Shown: in pieces, positions 44,376 to 55,487 of the stretch
How positions within the stretch are numbered: the stretch's first letter is position 1
Layout: every line of letters begins with the position of its first letter
Source of the DNA: Chlorobiota bacterium
GTDB taxonomy: Bacteria > Bacteroidota > Ignavibacteria > OLB7
Assembly (NCBI GenBank): GCA_016700335.1
Contig: CP065014.1
Span: 409,001-473,000, forward strand
Length of the DNA stretch: 64,000 bases
Direction of reading: 5' to 3'
Program-made: the position numbers and the translations under genes
The notes under the pieces: model-generated
Database searches by the model: none
The model's input: only the letters and a program-made list of their open reading frames with translations
What the model was told of the DNA's origin: nothing

Positions 44376-44383
44376 TAATTTTG
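44376..44383 (+). promoter_or_regulatory. -7 element for the L,D-transpeptidase gene
   Basis: TAATTTTG, 128 nt before the ATG at 44512. No TTG at the usual distance. Confidence 0.35.
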
Positions 44384-44511
44384 CAAGTTAATTAATTAAT
44401 CTTTATTAAAAAAATTTAATTATTCACAAATAATAATTTTTTGTAACAGATAATAATTTGAATTACTTCCAAAGAAAAGTTTTCCATTTATTTGTAACTC
44501 ATTATAATATC

Positions 44512-45696
44512 ATGAACAAGGGCTTTGAACAAAATATTAATAATGATAAAAATCTAGATTCTATTCAGATTGAATTACCTGAAAAAATTGAAACAGATTT
44601 GAAGGTTTTGTCTGAAAATAAAAGTAAAACTTATAATATGAGAGCAATTGCAATTTTATGTGTCCTGCTCAGCAGTGCAGGAATTGCAGTATTTAAACCA
44701 AATACTGTAAGTAATCTAATTTCTGGTGAAGGTGATAAAACTGCCATAAGTAGAGCATTAAATACAAGCAAAACTTTAGTTTCAGAAAAAAATAAAACCC
44801 AACATAAAGCTGCTAAATCTTTGGCTATTAGTGATGAGTCTATTAATTCAAAAAATAAATTATATAGTGGGGTTAGTTTAGCACCGTTAGTAATGGAAAG
44901 GTTACCTATTAGAGATACAATTTACACTACAGGAAATGAGTATTTAGATGTAAATCTCTCAAATCAAACAGTTACTGTAATTAATAGAGACGGTACAAAG
45001 AATAAATTTTTGATTTCAAGTGGTACACCATACATAAGTGGTGGAATGGCAACACCTTCAGGAATTTTTACAGTGCAAAATAAAACTCCAATGGCTTTGA
45101 GCAAGCAGTTTCATAATGCAAAACTTCATTTTTGGATTGGAGTTCAAGGTGGAGTTGGTTTTCATGGGTTAGATGGAAGTGGTTATTATTGGAATCTTGG
45201 TAAAAGACCTTCTTCACATGGTTGCATCAGAATGGCTCGAAATGAGATTAAAGAGATGTACTCTTTAGTTCATGAAGGGTCAATCATAAAAGTCCATAAT
45301 GGTGAGCCAGCAAGAGTTGTAGCATTCTGTGATAAATCTGACACAATGAATGCAATTTTAATTGATAGTGCCTCTGTTTACAATCGCAAACTTGGGTTAG
45401 ACAGGTATAATATGCTAATGAAAGGAGAGTATTGGACTAATCCAATTCCAAGAATAGTACATAAATCCCCACAAAGAGTTAGATGGGGTATGCCTATTGG
45501 TAAAGCAGTAGAAATTCCAGCTCAAAAGCTACCAGATAACTTAAGGATTTATAACAAGTTGAGTAGTAAATCTAGTATTGTTTGGTTAGATAATTTATTT
45601 GTAAATAAAAAATCAATTATTAGTAAATTACCTAAGCCTAAAATTATTATTGGTGCTCAAGATGATGATTCAATACCTGAAGTTATTCAACCTTAA
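44512..45696 (+). CDS. L,D-transpeptidase (YkuD) family protein
   Basis: The YkuD catalytic motif is present: HGLDGSGYYWNLGKRPSSHGCIRMARNEI, with the active cysteine in SHGCIRM. The fold's first strand, YLDVNLSNQTVTVINRDGTKNKFLIS, is also clear. Enzymes of this group form 3-3 peptidoglycan cross-links or attach proteins. Before it is one hydrophobic segment (AIAILCVLLSSAGIAVF), probably a membrane anchor after a cytoplasmic stretch of about 40 residues, rather than a cleaved signal. The frame is open from a TTG at 44458, but I prefer the ATG at 44512. The C-terminal about 80 residues after the domain are not assigned. It is convergent with ligA. Confidence 0.9.
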   Translation: MNKGFEQNINNDKNLDSIQIELPEKIETDLKVLSENKSKTYNMRAIAILCVLLSSAGIAVFKPNTVSNLISGEGDKTAISRALNTSKTLVSEKNKTQHKAAKSLAISDESINSKNKLYSGVSLAPLVMERLPIRDTIYTTGNEYLDVNLSNQTVTVINRDGTKNKFLISSGTPYISGGMATPSGIFTVQNKTPMALSKQFHNAKLHFWIGVQGGVGFHGLDGSGYYWNLGKRPSSHGCIRMARNEIKEMYSLVHEGSIIKVHNGEPARVVAFCDKSDTMNAILIDSASVYNRKLGLDRYNMLMKGEYWTNPIPRIVHKSPQRVRWGMPIGKAVEIPAQKLPDNLRIYNKLSSKSSIVWLDNLFVNKKSIISKLPKPKIIIGAQDDDSIPEVIQP

Positions 45697-45802
45697 TTAA
45701 TTGCAAATTTAAAAAAAACAGGGAATTGTTATTGATGATAGAGTTTTTAAATTTAATTAAATAATAGCTTTGACAAAATTCATAAACTTAATGATACAAA
45801 AA

Positions 45803-47845
45803 CTAATTTGGCTTTAATCCTTCAATCATATTTTTAAAAACATCTTCAGTGATAATTTTTACACCTAAAGAATTTGCTTTTATAAGTTTTGAACCTGCAT
45901 CTAATCCTACAATAAGTAAATCAGTTTTTTTACTAACACTTGAACTTGTTTTACCTCCAAATTCTTCAATAAGTGCTGAAGCTTTTTCCCTTGAATAATG
46001 CATTAAAGTTCCAGTTAAAACAATAGTCTTCCCAAAGAAAGGAGAATTTATAGAATCTATATTTTTTTTCATTTCATTCTCAAAATTCAGTCCACTTTCT
46101 TTAAGTCTATTAATAATTTTAATATTAGTATCATTTGAGAAAAATCTAATTACTGATTCAGCAATTTTCACCCCAATTTCATTGGTAGAAACTAATTGAT
46201 CAAACGTGGCTTCAATCAACGAGTTTAAAGAACCGAATTCATAGGATAAAATTTTAGCTACAGTTGAACCTACGTGCCTAATACCTAATGCAAATAATAC
46301 TTTTGCAAATGGTTTATTTTTACTTTCATTAATGCCATTTAACAAATTCTCAATACTTTTTATACCCCATCTTTCTAATTCTAAAATCTGTTTTTTTTTA
46401 CTTTCTAAATCATAAATATCTGCATAAGTTTCGAGTAATCCTAGCTCAACAAATTGATCAACAACCTTTTCACCAAGACCTTCAATGTCTAGTGCTGCTC
46501 TAGATGAGAAGTGAGATATTCTTCCTTTAATTTGACTTGGACAATCTGGATTTTCACAGTAAAAATTTACTTCACCATCGGGTCTTGTTAGTAATGTTTC
46601 AAAATGACAAGGGCAATGTGTTGGAAAAGAAAACTGAATAGAATTTACATTACGTTCAGAAATTACAACTTCACTTACTTTAGGAATAACATCTCCACCT
46701 TTTTCAATAACAACTGTATCGCCAATTCGAATATCTTTTAAAATAATAAAGTCTGAGTTATTCAAAGTCGCCCTTCTGATTGTTGATCCTGAAAGTAAAA
46801 TAGGTTCAAGCTCCGCAACAGGAGTTATTGTCCCAAGCCTACCAACTTGAAATGTAATACCTTTTAGTTTTGTAGTTGTTTTTTTTGATGAAAATTTGTA
46901 GGCAATTGCCCATCTTGGGGCTTTGGAAACAAATCCTAATTCATCTTGATGTTTTAATGAATCAATTTTAATAACTACACCATCAATTTCATATTCTAAT
47001 TCATCTCTTTTATTTTCCCATTCATCACAATAATCTAAAACTTCAAATATTGATTTACAAACACGAGAATGAGGATTAGTGGGTACACCAATTTCTTTTA
47101 GAATCTTTAAATTCTCAGAATGAGATTTTAATTCTATATTTTCTGAATAAAGGTAATAACCAAACATTGATAAAGGTCTTGATGCAACAATGGTGGAATC
47201 TAGCATTTTTAATGTACCAGAAGCTGAATTTCTTGGGTTTGCAAAAAGTTTTTCACCAATTAACTCTCTTTCAGAATTCATTAAGTAAAAGTCATTTTTT
47301 TTAATGAAAATCTCACCTCGAATTTCAAAATCATCTAGAATATAATCATAAACTTTAAAGTTATTGATAGATAAAGGAATTGATTTTATAGTTTTAACAT
47401 TATTTGTTATTTCTTCACCTTCTTCACCATTTCCACGAGTAACCGCTTGATAGAATTTACCTTTTTCATAATGAATACTTACTGCAACCCCATCAATTTT
47501 CAGTTCAGCGGAATAGGAATAGTTCTCATCACCTAATATATTTTTTACTCGACTATCAAAATTCAAAACTTCTTCTCTACTGTAAGTATTCCCTAAAGAT
47601 AACATAGGTCTTTTATGAGAAACTTGCGCGAAAGAATTTGTAATATCAGAACCTACTAGTTGAGTTGGAGAATCAATTGAAAAATATTCTGGATTTTCTT
47701 CTTCAAGTTTTACAAGTTCAGCTATCAACAAATCATATTCCAAATCAGAAATATTTGGATTGTTTTTAAGGTAATAATTATCATTTGCTATGTTTATTTG
47801 AATTTTAAGAAAGTTAATTCGATCAGTTATAATTTTAGAAAACAT
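45803..47845 (-). CDS. ligA: NAD-dependent DNA ligase
   Basis: This 680-residue ligase of replication and repair has domain Ia (NYYLKNNPNISDLEYDLLIAEL), the adenylation lysine K116 in ELKIDGVAVS, and FANPRNSASGTLK. The OB domain has WAIAYKFSSKK and GRLGTITPVAELEPI. A zinc finger follows (CPCHFETLLTRPDGEVNFYCENPDCP), then HhH motifs (AALDIEGLGEKVVDQFVELG) and a C-terminal BRCT domain (FFGKTIVLTGTLMHYSREKASALIEEFGGK). All parts appear complete. It is convergent with the L,D-transpeptidase gene; no overlap. Confidence 0.97.
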   Translation of the reverse strand: MFSKIITDRINFLKIQINIANDNYYLKNNPNISDLEYDLLIAELVKLEEENPEYFSIDSPTQLVGSDITNSFAQVSHKRPMLSLGNTYSREEVLNFDSRVKNILGDENYSYSAELKIDGVAVSIHYEKGKFYQAVTRGNGEEGEEITNNVKTIKSIPLSINNFKVYDYILDDFEIRGEIFIKKNDFYLMNSERELIGEKLFANPRNSASGTLKMLDSTIVASRPLSMFGYYLYSENIELKSHSENLKILKEIGVPTNPHSRVCKSIFEVLDYCDEWENKRDELEYEIDGVVIKIDSLKHQDELGFVSKAPRWAIAYKFSSKKTTTKLKGITFQVGRLGTITPVAELEPILLSGSTIRRATLNNSDFIILKDIRIGDTVVIEKGGDVIPKVSEVVISERNVNSIQFSFPTHCPCHFETLLTRPDGEVNFYCENPDCPSQIKGRISHFSSRAALDIEGLGEKVVDQFVELGLLETYADIYDLESKKKQILELERWGIKSIENLLNGINESKNKPFAKVLFALGIRHVGSTVAKILSYEFGSLNSLIEATFDQLVSTNEIGVKIAESVIRFFSNDTNIKIINRLKESGLNFENEMKKNIDSINSPFFGKTIVLTGTLMHYSREKASALIEEFGGKTSSSVSKKTDLLIVGLDAGSKLIKANSLGVKIITEDVFKNMIEGLKPN

Positions 47846-48075
47846 ATTTGTTACTATATATTAAATGTATTTAAAAAATTTTTGTTAGTTGTGTTTAGTT
47901 TTTTTTTTTTAGGTTTGAAGTTCGTAAATTGTGAGAAATTGTATCTTAAAGTAATTTTATGCAAAATTGTATTCAAAATTAAAGTTAAAATACATAACAT
48001 ACTTAACTGAAAAATTAAAAATAAAATATATTTCTACGTAATTAATTAAATTTAATTATAAACTTATTAAAGCTT

Positions 48076-51000
48076 ATGAAGTTAAGATTAAATCTTAGTT
48101 TGACTTTATTAATGGTATTGTTTACCATTGCAAATGTTAAAGCACAAAATTTTACTCCAGGATCTCCTGATTCTAGATTTGCACAATCTAGATTGGTTGG
48201 AGAAAATATGAAATCACATCAAACTCCAGTTTTTATTCAGAACAATGGACAATGGGATAATTCAGCTCGTTATCTTTTAAAAAGTGAAGGCTTAAATTTT
48301 TGGGTAACAAACACAGGAGTCGTTTATGATATGTATAATAACATAACACCTCAATCAACTGAAAGCATTGCAAGAAAATTTGCATCTGGTAAAGTTGACC
48401 AAAGTGGTACTGTTGGTCATATCATCAAAATGAATTTCCTTGGTGCTTCAAAAGATGCAAAAGTAATTGGTTTTGATAAGCAAACTGGTGTTCATAATTA
48501 CTTTATCGGTTGTGATAGAAGTAAATATGCCACAAATGTTCCACTTTTTTCTCAAACATCAATTGAAAATTTGTATAAGGGAATTTCAGTTAAAGTTTAT
48601 GCTGAAAGTAATAAACCAAGATACGATATCTTAGTTGCACCTAATTCAGATCCTTCTAAGGTTCGTTTGAATTTTGATGGTGCAGATGGATTGTATGTAA
48701 CAAAAGAAGGCGATTTGGCAATAACTACATCGTTAGGTACTATTCGTCAAGTTGGTTTGTTTGCATATCAAAATGTGAATGGTTTAAATAAAAAAATTGA
48801 TTGTCGATTTGTGAAAAACAATAACAATGAAGTAATTTTTTCATTGGGCAATTATGATAAATCAAAGGAATTAGTAATAGATCCACTATGGTACTCTCAA
48901 AGTATTGGGAATGCAGGGGGAAGTACAATATCTCCTTATAGTGATATAGAAACTGATGCAGCTGGGAATGTTTACATTGCTGGAGGCACAAATGATCCAT
49001 CATTCCCTTCAACTTCAGGAGCATATAATAATAATCCTCCACAAGCTTTAGCAAATAGTGCTGGAGGTTATGATGCATTTGTAGCAAAGTTTGGACCTAA
49101 TGGAAATTCTTTAGTGTATGCAACATTTATTGGTGGTAATGGAGTTGATATAGCTTTTGGTTTGGCAATTAATCCTTCTGGTGAAGTTTATGTATGTGGT
49201 GGAACAACATCAACAACAAACTTAGCTTTAGGAGCAACTAACAACTTCCCAACTGCTCCTTCCTTGCCAACAGTATTAGCACCTTATAGAGCTACTAATA
49301 ACCCAAGTGTAGGTGCTTCAGTTGTTACTGCCCAACCTGCTGGTTTTGGCATTCTTGCAACTGCAGGTGCTTCAAATACAACAGATGCTTTCGTTGTAAA
49401 ATTAAATGCATCAGGTAGTGTACCTTTATATTCAAGCGTTATTGGAGGTCGAGGTGAAGCTAATATTTTGGGTGGAGGAAATCTTCCTACAACTGATATA
49501 GCTTATGATATTGCTATTGATCCTTCAAACGCTAATGTTGTTGCTTTTACAGGTGAAACATATTTTGATGTTGTAATTCCTACCTTAGCAACGAATGCTA
49601 ACCCAATAATTGCAACTGCTCATACTAATGGATCGGGTGGTGATGCTGGTCGTAGAGCAGCATTATCAGATCCTTTCGGTTTGACAAATATGCCGATTGC
49701 ATATCCAACTACAAATAATGCTTACATGCCAGGACCAAATTTTTCATTTACAACTGTAGGGTTGAATACAAGGTATATAAGTGATGATGCATTTTTGAGT
49801 AAACTTGATTTAAATGGTGGTTCTGCTGGTTTAGTTTATTCTACTTTTATTGGTACTACTCATAACACAACTACTGCCCCAGCACCAAGTGCTGGAAATG
49901 CTGCAACAACATTCTTTGCAACAACAGTAGTGGCAGCAATGACAAATCCATTAATACCTGGATTGACATCACCACCTGGCGGATCATTCTTTGCATCTGA
50001 CCCAAGAGGATCAAACAGTGCAACTTATGGCAATTTAATTCCAGAAATAGGTTATGGTATAGCCTTTGGTTCAAATGGAGTAGTTTTTGTTGGTGGTATT
50101 ATGGGAAATGTTGGAACTTTGCCCGCAAATACAGCTGGTGCAACTGGTGGAAATCATATAGTTCCTAATGGGATATTTTTAGCAAATGGTGCAGATAATA
50201 ATTTTAATACTTTTGGTACTTCTGAAGGATTTTATATCAAAATTAACACCAATACTATTTTAGGTGGAACCTCTGGTGGTTCTTTAATGAATTGGTCTTA
50301 TATAGGTGGTAGTGGTAATGAACAAATTTATGATATAGCAATTGATGGTGCTAATAATATTTATTTAACAGGTCAATCTGATAATGCATCTAATTGGGGA
50401 CTAAATTGGGCAACCCCTCCTTGCGTTCCAGGTTCAACATCCGCAATTGGTAACTCAATTTTACATGGACCTTCAGATGCTTTTGTTGTAAAATTAAACA
50501 CTACAATTAGCGGTTCTGGAGCTGCAGCTCCTAACATAGGTTATTATACTTTCATTGGAGGTTCAGGCAATGATGCGGGTTATGGCATTAGAGTAGATGC
50601 TAGCAATCAAGCTCACATTTCTGGAGTAACTGCATCAACAGATTTTCCAACAACTGCTCCAGATGATTATATTTCTGCTGCAAACTTTATAGACGTTATT
50701 CGCCATACAGCTCCTCTAAGGGGAAATACAGATGCATTTGCAACTAAATTAGATGTTGGAGGATGTATTTGTTATTCAACTATAATAAGTGGAACTGGTG
50801 GTGGTGTTTTGCCTGCAGTTGTAAACGGTCCAGTACCAGAGACTGGTTATGGAGTTGCCTTGGATATAAATGGAAATATGATTATTCTTGGTAATACAAG
50901 TGGTGCAGGGAATAGCTTATTTTATAATACTCCACCATCAGTTACTCCTGTTCCTAACTTAGCAAATACAGTTCGTGGAGCAAATGAAGCGTTTATTACA

Positions 51001-54000
51001 AAGCTTTATCCAGCAGATATACAATTAGCAAGTATTCGGGCAAATCCTGCATTAGTTGCTCCTCTTCCAGCTGGATTAGGACCAATTCCAGCTGCAGATT
51101 GTCCGCAACCAATTGTACCTTTAGTTCAAAACGCAACATTGATTTCTCCAAGATATTGTGTTGATCAATACATGCGTGTTACTTGGCAATCATCAGGTTG
51201 TTTGAAGAAATTTGAAATAGAACTTTCTAGTGATTGTGGAGCAACTTGGCCAACTGGTTTAGTAATAACACCATCAGGTGGTGTAGATGTTTCAACTGGA
51301 TTAGCAAATGGTTTGCCAGTTGCAGTTCCTGGAACATCTGGTGATTTGATTACTTCACAAACTTCAATTCCAGCAACAATTGCTAATGATCAATTCGTTG
51401 GTGTTAGATATAATTGTTATACTTATGACTGGAAAATTCGTGATGCAGTTGTACCAATAGGACAAGTTTGTGGTCAAAATTATAAAATTAGAATCCGTTC
51501 TGGGGATAATGCATATTTGGCTAATAACGTAGTACTTGGTGATACTTTACCAAATCTATTACCAAATAATAATACATTTACAATTTGTCGTAGACCAATT
51601 ATAACGAGTGTATCTGCAACATCTTCTAGAGTTTGCCCAAATAGTTCTTCAGATTTAGTACCAATAGTTCCTATTGCTACTCCTCCTTGTGCTACTCCAA
51701 TTGCACCTGGACCAGAAATGGCGTCAGTTTGGGATATATCATTAGGACCAAATAGTGCAGTTGTACCTGGAGATCCAAATCCAGATAATTGGTGTTGGAC
51801 AGTAATGGGGAATTCACAGAATACAACAAATCCGTATGTAGCTCAGCCGTTTACATTCAGACCTTGTAATGTTGCATTAGGTAATTCAGGAATAGGGGGT
51901 GCGTTATTAACAATAAGTCCAACTCTTTCTTTGGTATCTTGTAATACAACAGCTTCAGCTGGAGCTGCATGTATTGGAATTACTGCTATTAATATGAACA
52001 CTAACTATTTTGTTAGAATGAGACTTTCAAATGGTTGTTACACAACATGTAGTGCATCATTACCAATAAGAGTTCTAAAAACTTTGAATTTAACTCAACC
52101 TTCAGTTAGTCCATTACCAGCTTCTCCACCTTTGTTAGTAACAACAACAGCTGCTTCAACTTCTCCTACATTAAGAGTTAATAACTCAACAATGGAGATG
52201 CCACAAATATGTGAAGCAACAACTTTAGCAATGACAGTAGGAGCTTGTGGAACTGATTCAGTATTCCAATGGCAAAAATTTGATTCAACTCCAGGACAAA
52301 TGTGCTGGAAAAACATTGCCGGAGCAGTTACTAGAGATTATTTGAAACCCAATATTGATACAAATGATAGAGGAAGATATAGAATATTAGTAGGAGGTGC
52401 TTGCCATCCAACTCCACAACCTGCAGTTCCTGCACCTGTAGGACCAGATTGTAGTATTTTTGTTCCTGTTCCTTTGGCTAGTTGTCCTGCTACAAATGGA
52501 TCAACAACTATGCCTTTAACCGGAATTGGAACTTGTGGGTACGTTGTAAGTCCTGTTGGTAGAGATGCTTTAATTAGTACTGAAATTCTTGTTACAGTAC
52601 TTGGTAAACCAAGGATAATAGTTCCATTAGTTGATTTAACTCGTTGTGTTGGAGAACCAATTTTGTTTAGTATCCAAGCAACTGGAGCAGCTAATCTAAT
52701 TTATGAATGGTCTTATTCTTCTACAGTTGGAGGACCTTATTTACCAATTATTGGAGCACCAAATGGACCACAATTCCCAATAGTTTCATTGATTAGTGCA
52801 AACGCTGGATACTATAGAGTTACTGTTAAATCGTCTGTTTGTAATCTTTCATCAGATGTTAGCACAATGCAATTAAAAGTTGTTCAAACTCCTTTTGAAA
52901 CTACATCTCCAGTTGATAAGTCAGTTTGTACTGGTCAATCAGCTATATTTACAGTTGCAGCTGGTGGCGCTGTTCCTATTTTATATCAATGGCAAAAAGA
53001 CTATGTAGATATTCCTGGTGCAACTTCAACAACCTTAACTCTTAATAATGTACAAGCTGTTAATGAAGGTGTTTATAGATGTGTTTATATTAATGCTTGT
53101 TCAACAGTTGTTAATGGTAAAGGTGTATTATTAACTGTTAAAACGCCACCATCTTTAAAAGAAGGTCCAATTGATCAGGTTATATGTGTTGGTGGATCAG
53201 CTATATTTAGAGTTTCAGCAAATGGTCAGAATTTACAATATCAATGGAAGAAAGATGGTACTGTAATTCCAGGAGCAACTGGAACAACATATTCTGTATT
53301 CAATGCTGCAACAACCGATGCAGGAACCTATAATGTAACAGTTACTGGTGATTGTACTCCAAGCATTAATGCATCAGCAAAACTGACGATTACATCAGCC
53401 GCAAAAATTACAACTCAGCCAATAGATGTATCTGTTTGTGAGGGTGAAAGAGCTACTTTTACTGTAGTTGCTACAGGTGCAGTAAGTTATCAGTGGAGAA
53501 AGAATGGAGTTAATATTTCAGGAGCTACTAATGCTTCTTTCTCTATTAGTTCTGTTAATCCATCTGATGCTTCAAGTTATGAATGTGTTGTTACTGGTGG
53601 ATGTCCTCCAAACGAAACATCTGTAAAAGCAAAATTAACAGTTAACAAACCAGCTGCAATAACTAGCGATATTCGTGACTTATCAATATGTGTTGGTGAC
53701 CCAATATCTTTAACAATTGGGGTTATTGGTAGTGGAGCTTCATATCAATGGCGTAAAGATGGTAAAGATATAGTTGGAGCAAATGGTCCTTCTTATTCTA
53801 TAATTAAAAGTGCACAAGCAACCGATGCTGGTGTTTACGATGTTGAAGTAACAACATTAGGCTGCAAAGGTAAATTAAATAGTGCAAAAGCAACTATAAC
53901 TGTAAATGTTCCATTTTCAATTACAGCCAGCCCAAGTAGTCAGTCTGTTTGTTCTGGGTCATCGGTTACTTTTACAGTAACAACAACAGGTTCAAATGTT

Positions 54001-55428
54001 AATTATCAATGGAGAAGAAATGGAGCAAATTTATCTGGTCAAACAGGTGATAAACTTATAATTAATCCAGTTAAAACTTCAGATGGTGGTGATTATGATT
54101 GTTTAGTTTCTGGTCCTTGCAAATCTCCATCAGCGAGTGGGGTTGCTAATCTAAAAGTAAATGCTCCTCCTACAGTTTCAATTTCAGCAAATGGCACAAC
54201 TTTTTGTGAAGGAACTAATTCAAAGCTTGTATTGAGTGCAAATGGAACAGGAACAGGTATTACTTATCAATGGAGAAGAAGCGGAACTCCTATTTTAGGT
54301 GCTAACACTGCTATATATGAAGTTAGAGATTTGAAAATTGATAATGCTGGAACTTATGATTGTGTTGTTTCAAATGAATGTAAACCAGATGCTGTAAGTA
54401 ATCAACTTTCAATTTCTGTAAATAAAGTTGCTTTAACTGCAACAACTTCTTCAATTAATTTTGGAACTGTAAACGTTGGAGAATATAAAGAAGAATTCAT
54501 GGTGTTTACAAATACTGGAAATAGTCCTGTAAATGTTTCTGGAATAACTTCTCCAAGTTCTCCATTTATCGTGATGAATACAACTCCAATTTTACCTGCG
54601 ACTTTAAATAAAGGTGAAGAATTGAGGATTAAAATCCGTTATGTTGCAACCGATGGAACTCAAAATGGTAGTCTGTTAGTAAATATTGATAGACCATGTG
54701 ATGCTCAATTAACTGGAACTTTAACAGGAACAGGAAATGATAAAATTGCTAAAGCAGCTCTTAGAATTTTAGATATGAATTCTCAAGTTAAAAATCAATC
54801 TACAGTCCCTTTAAGAGTTGAATTTGCGGGTACTCCAGTAAAAATGGCTGAGGCAAATATTAGAAGCGTAACATTTGAAATTGCATTTAATAGAACAATG
54901 CTTTATCCACAAGATGGAACTCCAGTTAGATATGAAGGTGGTGAAGGTATTATGAAAGTTGTTGTAAATAATCCTCCTACTAATGGGTTAATTAAAGAAA
55001 TTCCAATGTTTGTTCTTCTTGGTAATGCTCGTACAACTCCGTTAAGATTCTACTCTCAGCCAGTTTGGGAAGGTGGTATTGTTAAGAATCTAGGATTACT
55101 TGATGGAATGTTTACTGCTTATGATTTCTGTGATCGTGGTGGACTTCGTGGAACAAATGGAGCTGGTTCTATTACTAAGCTTTCTCCGAATCCAGCAAAT
55201 ACCTCTTTGAAAGTTGATTTTACAACATCAAGTGATTTGAATTCTGAAATTAAACTTTATGATTTAAAAGGAACTGAATTAATTTCATTATTCAACATCG
55301 AAAATGTTACTGCTGGAAATGATAGAAGCTCAGTATTAGATGTTTCTAAATTAGCTAGTGGAACTTATATGTTAGTTATAAAGGATGGTGATAATATTAT
55401 GAGGCAACTAGTTATGGTTGTTAAATAA
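48076..55428 (+). CDS. Giant T9SS surface protein: SBBP propeller, seven Ig-like domains, HYDIN-like and sorting domain
   Basis: This 2450-residue protein has a signal peptide (1-24). A DUF7948-like N-terminal domain occupies about 50-270 (QNNGQWDNSARYLLKSEGLNFWV). SBBP beta-propeller repeats run to about 980 (TDAAGNVYIAGGT, DAFVAKFGPNGN). A bridging region follows to about 1500. Seven Ig-like domains of about 85-90 residues (about 1510-2117) share a C-x-G opening and a [YQW][RK][KR][DN]G strand. Then come a HYDIN/ASPM-like domain (ATTSSINFGTVNVGEYKEEF), a cohesin-like segment (PLRVEFAGTPVKMAEANI) and a T9SS type A sorting domain (from about 2365). It likely forms a long adhesive surface fibre. 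It ends at a strong terminator and appears monocistronic. Confidence 0.93.
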   Translation: MKLRLNLSLTLLMVLFTIANVKAQNFTPGSPDSRFAQSRLVGENMKSHQTPVFIQNNGQWDNSARYLLKSEGLNFWVTNTGVVYDMYNNITPQSTESIARKFASGKVDQSGTVGHIIKMNFLGASKDAKVIGFDKQTGVHNYFIGCDRSKYATNVPLFSQTSIENLYKGISVKVYAESNKPRYDILVAPNSDPSKVRLNFDGADGLYVTKEGDLAITTSLGTIRQVGLFAYQNVNGLNKKIDCRFVKNNNNEVIFSLGNYDKSKELVIDPLWYSQSIGNAGGSTISPYSDIETDAAGNVYIAGGTNDPSFPSTSGAYNNNPPQALANSAGGYDAFVAKFGPNGNSLVYATFIGGNGVDIAFGLAINPSGEVYVCGGTTSTTNLALGATNNFPTAPSLPTVLAPYRATNNPSVGASVVTAQPAGFGILATAGASNTTDAFVVKLNASGSVPLYSSVIGGRGEANILGGGNLPTTDIAYDIAIDPSNANVVAFTGETYFDVVIPTLATNANPIIATAHTNGSGGDAGRRAALSDPFGLTNMPIAYPTTNNAYMPGPNFSFTTVGLNTRYISDDAFLSKLDLNGGSAGLVYSTFIGTTHNTTTAPAPSAGNAATTFFATTVVAAMTNPLIPGLTSPPGGSFFASDPRGSNSATYGNLIPEIGYGIAFGSNGVVFVGGIMGNVGTLPANTAGATGGNHIVPNGIFLANGADNNFNTFGTSEGFYIKINTNTILGGTSGGSLMNWSYIGGSGNEQIYDIAIDGANNIYLTGQSDNASNWGLNWATPPCVPGSTSAIGNSILHGPSDAFVVKLNTTISGSGAAAPNIGYYTFIGGSGNDAGYGIRVDASNQAHISGVTASTDFPTTAPDDYISAANFIDVIRHTAPLRGNTDAFATKLDVGGCICYSTIISGTGGGVLPAVVNGPVPETGYGVALDINGNMIILGNTSGAGNSLFYNTPPSVTPVPNLANTVRGANEAFITKLYPADIQLASIRANPALVAPLPAGLGPIPAADCPQPIVPLVQNATLISPRYCVDQYMRVTWQSSGCLKKFEIELSSDCGATWPTGLVITPSGGVDVSTGLANGLPVAVPGTSGDLITSQTSIPATIANDQFVGVRYNCYTYDWKIRDAVVPIGQVCGQNYKIRIRSGDNAYLANNVVLGDTLPNLLPNNNTFTICRRPIITSVSATSSRVCPNSSSDLVPIVPIATPPCATPIAPGPEMASVWDISLGPNSAVVPGDPNPDNWCWTVMGNSQNTTNPYVAQPFTFRPCNVALGNSGIGGALLTISPTLSLVSCNTTASAGAACIGITAINMNTNYFVRMRLSNGCYTTCSASLPIRVLKTLNLTQPSVSPLPASPPLLVTTTAASTSPTLRVNNSTMEMPQICEATTLAMTVGACGTDSVFQWQKFDSTPGQMCWKNIAGAVTRDYLKPNIDTNDRGRYRILVGGACHPTPQPAVPAPVGPDCSIFVPVPLASCPATNGSTTMPLTGIGTCGYVVSPVGRDALISTEILVTVLGKPRIIVPLVDLTRCVGEPILFSIQATGAANLIYEWSYSSTVGGPYLPIIGAPNGPQFPIVSLISANAGYYRVTVKSSVCNLSSDVSTMQLKVVQTPFETTSPVDKSVCTGQSAIFTVAAGGAVPILYQWQKDYVDIPGATSTTLTLNNVQAVNEGVYRCVYINACSTVVNGKGVLLTVKTPPSLKEGPIDQVICVGGSAIFRVSANGQNLQYQWKKDGTVIPGATGTTYSVFNAATTDAGTYNVTVTGDCTPSINASAKLTITSAAKITTQPIDVSVCEGERATFTVVATGAVSYQWRKNGVNISGATNASFSISSVNPSDASSYECVVTGGCPPNETSVKAKLTVNKPAAITSDIRDLSICVGDPISLTIGVIGSGASYQWRKDGKDIVGANGPSYSIIKSAQATDAGVYDVEVTTLGCKGKLNSAKATITVNVPFSITASPSSQSVCSGSSVTFTVTTTGSNVNYQWRRNGANLSGQTGDKLIINPVKTSDGGDYDCLVSGPCKSPSASGVANLKVNAPPTVSISANGTTFCEGTNSKLVLSANGTGTGITYQWRRSGTPILGANTAIYEVRDLKIDNAGTYDCVVSNECKPDAVSNQLSISVNKVALTATTSSINFGTVNVGEYKEEFMVFTNTGNSPVNVSGITSPSSPFIVMNTTPILPATLNKGEELRIKIRYVATDGTQNGSLLVNIDRPCDAQLTGTLTGTGNDKIAKAALRILDMNSQVKNQSTVPLRVEFAGTPVKMAEANIRSVTFEIAFNRTMLYPQDGTPVRYEGGEGIMKVVVNNPPTNGLIKEIPMFVLLGNARTTPLRFYSQPVWEGGIVKNLGLLDGMFTAYDFCDRGGLRGTNGAGSITKLSPNPANTSLKVDFTTSSDLNSEIKLYDLKGTELISLFNIENVTAGNDRSSVLDVSKLASGTYMLVIKDGDNIMRQLVMVVK

Positions 55429-55452
55429 CATTTATAATTAATTTATGTAATT

Positions 55453-55487
55453 AAGCGTTCTTCTACCTTAGGAGGACGCTTTTTTTT
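55453..55487 (+). terminator. Terminator of the giant surface protein gene
   Basis: AAGCGT (55453-55458) pairs with ACGCTT (55476-55481), with further CT/AG pairing inside, followed by a run of T. Confidence 0.9.

Noticed and set aside
45705..45754. 11-bp inverted repeat AAATTTAAAAA/TTTTTAAATTT between convergent genes
   Set aside because: It is made only of A and T with a 28-nt loop, which AT-rich DNA gives by chance; not called a terminator.
48740..49087. Leu/His/Tyr-rich minus-strand frame inside the giant surface protein gene
   Set aside because: Antisense shadow of a long clear gene; residue pattern reflects the complementary codons.
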